A stretch of 10,072 bases of DNA, taken from positions 10,128 through 20,199 of the forward strand of contig JALTMC010000268.1 of assembly GCA_027005175.1 (NCBI GenBank), given 5' to 3'. How positions within the stretch are numbered: position 1 is the first letter of the stretch; each line of letters starts with the position of its first letter. This stretch comes from Myxococcales bacterium (GTDB taxonomy: Bacteria > Myxococcota_C > UBA6777). The notes below the pieces were generated by a model. It saw only the letters and a program-made list of their open reading frames with translations, did not search any database and was not told where the DNA came from. This document shows, piece after piece, positions 5,393-10,072 of the stretch. A program made the translations under genes and the position numbers.

Positions 5393-8300
5393 ATGTTTAG
5401 GAAGAATGGTGAAACTCAAAAGCGCTCTCACACTTCAGTTGGATTGGGGTGGAGATGGTTTCGTCGCTGTTGTTTGGCCGCTATTTTGTTGACGATGGGA
5501 GCATGTGGAACGTTTCCTTCGGATGTGTTGGAGTTAGCTCCTGTACAAAATGGGAAGTGCAATCCCATTCTTCAGCTACAGAATAACAAGATGTATCAGG
5601 TGAAGGATATCAAAACGGGAGCTACCACACAGCCGTACGCTGCGCTTTTCAAAAAAGGAGAAGAGTGGGGCTGTTTGGTCTCGATGTGGACGGACCGTCA
5701 GGCTTCCAACGAAGCCAATAAGGCGTACGTCACGATGGTGAAACTTACCCCAGATGGGAAGCTCTCTAGCTTGGAGCCGATCGGTGGGAATGAGACTCCG
5801 GTTCTGCATATCCCCTCAGATAAGAAGCTCAGCGGGTTTCACTTTCTTCTCTATATCATAAAGCCTGCGGTGGTCGTTCCTACCCAGGGTCAGGATCTGA
5901 CTAAAATCCAGAGTGCCACAGACAACCAACGCGCGGGATTGACAGCCGAGGAGCGAAAGATTCGTATCGGACTGGACACTTTAAAAGAAATGTGCCGCGT
6001 GGCGGACTCGACACAGTACAATTGTTTTGGAAAGAATCGAGAAGATTGCCAATTCTTCTTTAAATTGTACCCTACAACATCAAAGTTGCCCGATGTGAAC
6101 AAAACGTTGGCCAAGGACTCTGAACAACGTAGCTGTGTGTTGTGTGCTCCTGAGATCTGCAATGGTCTCGACGACGATTGTGACGGGCAAGTCGATAATA
6201 TGCGTGATCCTTCTACGGGTGAAGCTCTCAAGGATTCGCAAGGGAATCCACGACCGTTGTCGGTTGATTGTTATGAGGGAAAGGGACAAGATCTCGTCAA
6301 TGTTGAACAATCCAAAGGGATTTGCAAAGCAGGGAAGCGAACTTGCGTGAGTGGAAAGTGGTCAAAGTGTGCCGAACAAAAGCTTCCAAAGAAAGAGATT
6401 TGCAACGGTATCGATGACGACTGTGATGGTCGCAATGACGAGACAAACGAAGGTCCTCTTTGTCCTCCAGGACAGGCATGTGAAGGTGGGGCCTGCAAAA
6501 CTACAAAATGTCGTCCAGGGCAGACCGAATGTGCTGTCGGCAAGAAGAAGCTATGTTTTAATTTGAGCAACACCCAAAAGCATTGTGGTTCTTGTAGTAA
6601 GGCGTGTGGTACAGGTGAGGTGTGTGTGGGAGGTAAGTGTGGGTTGGTGTGTCCTCCTGGGCTGACAAAATGTGGAAACCAATGCTCTGACTTATTGAAA
6701 GACCCTCTCAACTGTGGCGGCTGTGGAAAAAATTGCAAAAATTCAGAGGTCTGTGCTGCAGGGAAGTGTGGATTGATTTGTCCTCCAGGTCTCACAAAGT
6801 GTGGCAATCGGTGCTTTGACCTGAAAATCGACCCCTTAAACTGTGGAAAATGCGACAAGTCTTGTAGTCCAGGCCAGGTTTGTGTCAACAAAGCATGCTC
6901 CCTGATTTGTCCCACGGGGCTTCAAAAGTGTGGAGGGCTGTGTGTTGACTTTAAAACCAATGCTCGACATTGCAGTGCTTGTAACAAAACGTGTGGACCG
7001 AGTGAGATATGTGCGGCAGGAAAGTGTGGACTGGTTTGTCCTCCAGGCCTCACAAAGTGTGGCGCGAGCTGTGTCAATATCACAAAAGATGCCACTCATT
7101 GTAGTGGTTGTAACAAACTCTGCAAACCGGCTGAGGTTTGTGTCAAGAGTGTTTGTTCGATTATATGCCCGCCTCCTCAAAAGAAGTGTGGCAGTGTCTG
7201 TGTTGATTGGCAGACCAATGGACTCAACTGTGGCAAGTGTGGAAATGCTTGCAGTAACGGTGAAAAATGTATTAAAGGGGTGTGCAAACTGGATTGTCCT
7301 CCCGGTCAGGCAGCATGTGGCTCCTCCTGTTGCTCTCCTGGTCAGAGTTGCTGCAAAGGCAATGTCTGTGCGGACCCCAAAGCCAGCCAGTCTTATTGCG
7401 GTTGCAGTGCCAGTAGCGTAGGTACAAACTGTACTTCCAAAAATCAGCTATGTAAAAATGGTGCTTGTACCTTGGTTTGTCCTGCTGGACAGGCTGCTTG
7501 TGGAAATATTTGCTGTGGTACAAAACAAACCTGTTGCAAAGGCAATGTTTGTGTTGATCCCAAAACAGACCCCAAACGCTGTGGTTGTACAACCTCCAGT
7601 GATGGAAAAAATTGTGCTTCTTCCAATGAGGCTTGCTCTGCTGGCGTTTGTAAGTCGGTTTGTCCGGGGGGCTCTACCAAATGTGGGGCATCTTGTTGTC
7701 CTTCGAGTAAGGTGTGTTGCTCAGGCAATCTTTGTGTTGATCCCAAAACAGACCCCAAAAGCTGTGGTTGTACTCCAAGCTCCGGTGGCACCGATTGTAG
7801 CACCAAGAACCTGATCTGCTCCGGTGGCACATGTGGTTGTCCAGCAGGGCAGTCTTTGTGTGGTAGCACATGTGTGGATAAGCAAACCGATCGTAAAAAT
7901 TGTGGCTCTTGCGGCAAGACTTGCGCCCTCAGTCAGACTTGTGTGAGTGGAGGTTGCACTTGTCCTACAGGGCAGTCTTTGTGTGGGGTCGCGTGTGTGG
8001 ACAAGCAAACCGATCGTACCAATTGTGGTTCGTGTGGCAAAACTTGCGGAGCCAACGAGACCTGTGTGGCTGGCGTGTGCCGTTGTCCTTCAGGCCAGAG
8101 CTCATGTGGTGGTGTGTGTGTGAACACACAAACCGACAGTAAAAACTGTGGCTCTTGTGGCAAAACCTGTGGAGCCAACGAGACCTGCGCTGCTGGAGTA
8201 TGCAGTTGTCCTTCCGGTCAGACACGGTGTGGGACAACATGTGTTGATCTGCAAACCGATCGCAATCACTGTGGGACCTGCAATAAGAAGTGTGCAGGCA

Positions 8301-8851
8301 CCATTGCTTGTAAAGCAGGTACGTGTGGGGAACTCTTCCTTAATAGTAAGCTACTCAACAATGCGCAGATGGCAAAAATCAATAACTGGGTTGGCACTCC
8401 TTCCCAGGTTTGGACATTGTGTTATCGCTTCACTAGAGATGGCGGCAAACCTTCTACATTTCACACGAACTGTGGAGGGAAAGGGCCATCTCTCACTGTT
8501 GCTTTGTTAAAAGATGGTAAGCGGATTGGTGGCTATGCTTCTGTGTCCTGGCTCAGCACAGGGAAAGGTTCGTTTGGCGATGCGAAGAGTTTCTTATTCT
8601 CTCTGACTACCGACTTTAAATACGAGTATTTTCGTTGGGCAAGCTATCTTTATCGCGACGGTAATAAATTAGGTCCCGCATGGGGAGCTGGGTTGGATTG
8701 GCTCTCTGGTGGAAACCCGATGAACAAAGGTATGTACTGTAAGGTTGGTGCTTCCTATAAGTGCAATATCACCGATATTGCGAAGTGTAGAGCCGACTTC
8801 TGTGGCACCTCTCCAGAACTTGCTGATATGGAAGTCTTTCTCAAAAAGTAA
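5393..8851 (+). CDS. Cys-rich surface lipoprotein: MopE motifs, Stig1-like repeats, C-terminal TLDc domain
   Basis: A 1152-residue secreted lipoprotein. Basic residues (RWFRR) precede a hydrophobic core, LAAILLTMGAC; the lipobox-like MGAC gives Cys38 as the likely lipidated residue. Residues 39-250 are not recognised. Two MopE-type metal-binding motifs follow, CNGLDDDCDG (256-265) and CNGIDDDCDG (337-346). Residues 373-978 hold 13 Cys-rich repeats: six of about 40 residues, like C-P-P-G-L-T-K-C-G...N-C-G-x-C...C-x-x-G-x-C (373-631); three of 58 with paired Cys (635-814); and four more of 40 (816-978). They resemble Stig1-like repeats common in myxobacterial surface proteins. Residues 980-1152 look like a TLDc domain: FHTNCGGKGPSLTV, IGGYASVSW, FLFSL, GPAWGAGLDW and the final MEVFLKK. 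The start at 5393 has GAGGA 8 nt upstream and places the signal peptide at the N-terminus; a longer frame from 5219 would bury it. A role as a disulfide-rigid cell-surface stalk presenting the end domain is inferred. Confidence 0.88.
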   Translation: MFRKNGETQKRSHTSVGLGWRWFRRCCLAAILLTMGACGTFPSDVLELAPVQNGKCNPILQLQNNKMYQVKDIKTGATTQPYAALFKKGEEWGCLVSMWTDRQASNEANKAYVTMVKLTPDGKLSSLEPIGGNETPVLHIPSDKKLSGFHFLLYIIKPAVVVPTQGQDLTKIQSATDNQRAGLTAEERKIRIGLDTLKEMCRVADSTQYNCFGKNREDCQFFFKLYPTTSKLPDVNKTLAKDSEQRSCVLCAPEICNGLDDDCDGQVDNMRDPSTGEALKDSQGNPRPLSVDCYEGKGQDLVNVEQSKGICKAGKRTCVSGKWSKCAEQKLPKKEICNGIDDDCDGRNDETNEGPLCPPGQACEGGACKTTKCRPGQTECAVGKKKLCFNLSNTQKHCGSCSKACGTGEVCVGGKCGLVCPPGLTKCGNQCSDLLKDPLNCGGCGKNCKNSEVCAAGKCGLICPPGLTKCGNRCFDLKIDPLNCGKCDKSCSPGQVCVNKACSLICPTGLQKCGGLCVDFKTNARHCSACNKTCGPSEICAAGKCGLVCPPGLTKCGASCVNITKDATHCSGCNKLCKPAEVCVKSVCSIICPPPQKKCGSVCVDWQTNGLNCGKCGNACSNGEKCIKGVCKLDCPPGQAACGSSCCSPGQSCCKGNVCADPKASQSYCGCSASSVGTNCTSKNQLCKNGACTLVCPAGQAACGNICCGTKQTCCKGNVCVDPKTDPKRCGCTTSSDGKNCASSNEACSAGVCKSVCPGGSTKCGASCCPSSKVCCSGNLCVDPKTDPKSCGCTPSSGGTDCSTKNLICSGGTCGCPAGQSLCGSTCVDKQTDRKNCGSCGKTCALSQTCVSGGCTCPTGQSLCGVACVDKQTDRTNCGSCGKTCGANETCVAGVCRCPSGQSSCGGVCVNTQTDSKNCGSCGKTCGANETCAAGVCSCPSGQTRCGTTCVDLQTDRNHCGTCNKKCAGTIACKAGTCGELFLNSKLLNNAQMAKINNWVGTPSQVWTLCYRFTRDGGKPSTFHTNCGGKGPSLTVALLKDGKRIGGYASVSWLSTGKGSFGDAKSFLFSLTTDFKYEYFRWASYLYRDGNKLGPAWGAGLDWLSGGNPMNKGMYCKVGASYKCNITDIAKCRADFCGTSPELADMEVFLKK
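6509..8326 (+). repeat. In-gene array of 13 Cys-rich repeats (A6-B3-A4)
   Basis: Coding repeats of the lipoprotein. Type A units (about 120 nt) encode 40 residues with a C-G-x-C-x-x-x-C core; type B units (174 nt) encode 58 residues with C-C pairs and DPKTDP-x-x-C-G-C-T. DNA is strongly alike between neighbours: the segments near 7543-7579 and 7725-7759 share long identical runs, as do those near 8045-8065 and 8168-8188. This points to recent in-frame duplication within each block. Confidence 0.85.
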
Positions 8852-8894
8852 TTGTGCGGGTTTCGCGTAAAAACACTCTCTTATTCCGGAGGTG

Positions 8895-9084
8895 GGTTCG
8901 CGTATTAAACCTATTCCCAAACTTGGAAGCAAGGTTCGCATATTAAACCTATTTCCAAACTTGGAAGCAGGGTTCGTATATTAAACCTATTCCCAAACTT
9001 GGAAGCAGGGTTCGCGTGTCAAACCTATTCTCAAACTTAGAAGCAGGGTTCGCATATTAAACCTATTCCCAAACTTGGAAGCAA
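8895..9084. repeat. 38-bp tandem repeat, 5 copies
   Basis: Copies of a 38-bp unit (GGTTCGCATATTAAACC...) start at 8895, 8933, 8971, 9009 and 9047, with a 4-bp remnant GGTT at 9085. Copies 1, 2, 3 and 5 differ at a few bases; copy 4 is the most diverged (GTGTCAAACC, TCTCAAACTTAGAAG). Each carries a short CCAA-AC-TTGG inverted repeat, broken in copy 4. The array fills the gap between the lipoprotein stop and the oxygenase gene; outside it, 8852-8894 and 9089-9150 show no terminator or clear promoter. Confidence 0.93.
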
Positions 9085-9150
9085 GGTTGTGGGGAATAAG
9101 CTCTTTTTCCTGCGTTGCTGGCTTGCCTTGTTTGGATGGGTCGAGAGTAA

Positions 9151-9155
9151 AGGAG
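9151..9155 (+). promoter_or_regulatory. Ribosome binding site AGGAG of the oxygenase gene
   Basis: AGGAG sits 5 nt before the TTG at 9161, in frame with the PhyH-like product. The alternative GTG at 9089 has only AAGG two bases upstream and lies at the edge of the 38-bp array. Confidence 0.5.
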
Positions 9156-9160
9156 TTGTC

Positions 9161-9943
9161 TTGAGCAAAGAGGTTCAGGGCTTATCTGACCAGCAACAGC
9201 AACAGTTTGAACAAGATGGCTTTCTGGTCTTGCGTGCTTTTGCTTCGTCTGCTGAGGTTGCTACATTCAAGCAGATTACGGAAAGTGCATTGCACCCTCT
9301 CGTGGGACCGGCCGAGTTTGAGGTTGATGTTCGCTATCCAGGTGCTCCGCTCTGTCGAGAGGACGAAGGGGGATATACCCCACGGCGTTTGTTGCATGCG
9401 TTGGCTCGCTCTTCTCTGATTCGACAGTGGGCAACCCAGCCTTCGCTGGGTGTTATCTTGTCTCAGGTGATACAAGGGAAAGAAGCCCGGCTATGCCAGA
9501 ATCATCACAACTGTATCATGACAAAGTATCCGCGATTTAGTAGCAAAACCCATTGGCATCAAGATGTCCGTTACTGGTCTTTTGAGCGGCCCGAGCTGGT
9601 GAGTTTCTGGCTGGCACTGGGAGAAGAAACGAAACAAAACGGTGCTTTGATGTTGATTCCAGGCAGTCATCGATTGTCCTACAAGGACCATCAACTCGAT
9701 GATATGAAGTTCTTGTGCACCAACGTCGCCGAAAATCAAAGACTCCTAGAGCGTGTTGTCGCGCTCTCTCTCTCTCCTGGTGATCTGGTTTTGTTTCACT
9801 GTCAAACCTTTCATGCTGCAGGTGCCAACGAAACGGATTCTGTCAAACTTTCTATGGTTTTTACGGCTCATGCTGCGGACAATCACCCCAGACCCAACAC
9901 ACGCTCTTCTGTCTATCCCTCTCTTGCATTTCAAGTAGGGTAG
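9161..9943 (+). CDS. Phytanoyl-CoA dioxygenase (PhyH)-like Fe(II)/2-oxoglutarate oxygenase
   Basis: A 260-residue cytoplasmic protein that would couple 2-oxoglutarate decarboxylation to hydroxylation of an unknown substrate. It opens with the usual PhyH element LSDQQQQQFEQDGFLVLR. Iron ligands are seen in THWHQD (His133, Asp135) and FHAAGANET (His218); PGSHRLS and SPGDLVLFH are typical core segments. The 2-oxoglutarate carboxylate-binding Arg of the family is expected 11 residues after the distal His (as in human PHYH and EctD), but here that residue is Lys229. Cofactor use may therefore be altered, or Lys may substitute. The TTG start at 9161 is preferred for its AGGAG site and fit to the family; a GTG at 9089 would add 24 residues, several hydrophobic. 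A (CT)6 tract lies within codons near 9764-9776. Substrates in this family range widely, and the neighbours give no clue. Confidence 0.85.
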   Translation: MSKEVQGLSDQQQQQFEQDGFLVLRAFASSAEVATFKQITESALHPLVGPAEFEVDVRYPGAPLCREDEGGYTPRRLLHALARSSLIRQWATQPSLGVILSQVIQGKEARLCQNHHNCIMTKYPRFSSKTHWHQDVRYWSFERPELVSFWLALGEETKQNGALMLIPGSHRLSYKDHQLDDMKFLCTNVAENQRLLERVVALSLSPGDLVLFHCQTFHAAGANETDSVKLSMVFTAHAADNHPRPNTRSSVYPSLAFQVG

Positions 9944-9972
9944 GTCTCTCCATCATCTCCAATCGTGGTCGT

Positions 9973-10072
9973 GTGGGTGCGATCCCAAAAAGGGGGTCAG
10001 CCAACTTCGCCTACTTTCGAGAGATTTGCGATCGTTATCCTGATAAACTCATCCCAACGACCGGCCTTTTGA
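9973..10072 (+). CDS. Possible start of a further gene (partial)
   Basis: From a GTG at 9973 the frame is open to the window edge for 33 codons (VGAIPKRGSANFAYFREI...). The composition looks protein-like, with aromatic and charged residues well mixed, and the frame also stays open upstream to about 9943. No ribosome site precedes the GTG and no ATG is available, so the start is unsure and the product is not recognised. It begins about 30 nt after the oxygenase stop on the same strand. Confidence 0.3.
   Translation, partial: MGAIPKRGSANFAYFREICDRYPDKLIPTTGLL

Noticed and set aside
6271-6915. 214-residue minus-strand frame and other antisense frames inside the lipoprotein gene
   Set aside because: They are complements of Cys-rich coding repeats (Pro/His/Gln-rich composition) with no start signal; shadows of the real gene.

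Overview
The window looks like a chromosomal segment of a myxobacterium-like bacterium (Myxococcota or a close relative) of moderate GC, roughly half by eye. The pointers are a very large Cys-rich surface lipoprotein with two CNG(L/I)DDDCDG MopE-type motifs and many Stig1-like repeats, a eukaryote-like Ser/Thr kinase, and a sparse gene layout. No phage, transposase, CRISPR, rRNA or tRNA was seen. The taxonomic call is an inference from protein style, not from a marker gene.

Layout. Positions 1-143 (minus) hold the 5' end of a gene for a secreted protein with a TTG start; it runs off the left edge. A divergent promoter region (144-341) separates it from a two-gene operon on the plus strand: a MoxR-type AAA+ ATPase (342-1655) and, 3 nt downstream, a protein combining a zinc-metallopeptidase-like N-terminus with a von Willebrand factor A-like C-terminus (1659-2903). 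The two very probably work as an ATPase/MIDAS partner pair. A convergent Ser/Thr kinase with a C-terminal cyclic-nucleotide-binding domain (3020-4345, minus) follows. Upstream of it lie two minisatellites (4416-4671), then a small four-helix membrane protein of the ABA4-like/DUF4281 type (4731-5180, minus). A divergent gap leads to the 1152-residue lipoprotein (5393-8851, plus), which ends in an apparent TLDc domain. After a third array region comes a phytanoyl-CoA-dioxygenase-like Fe(II)/2-oxoglutarate oxygenase (9161-9943, plus). The last 100 bases may hold the start of another gene.

The most unusual features are (i) the secreted Cys-rich lipoprotein with a TLDc domain, a fold best known from intracellular eukaryotic proteins; (ii) four tandem-repeat arrays of unrelated sequence and different period (46, 31, 18 and 38 bp), essentially all between genes, one of which duplicates the 3' end and stop codon of the gene it touches; and (iii) an oxygenase with Lys at the position where the family normally has the 2-oxoglutarate-binding Arg. 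Apart from the ATPase/metallopeptidase-vWA operon, nothing in the sequence shows that these genes form one pathway; orientations alternate and gaps are long.
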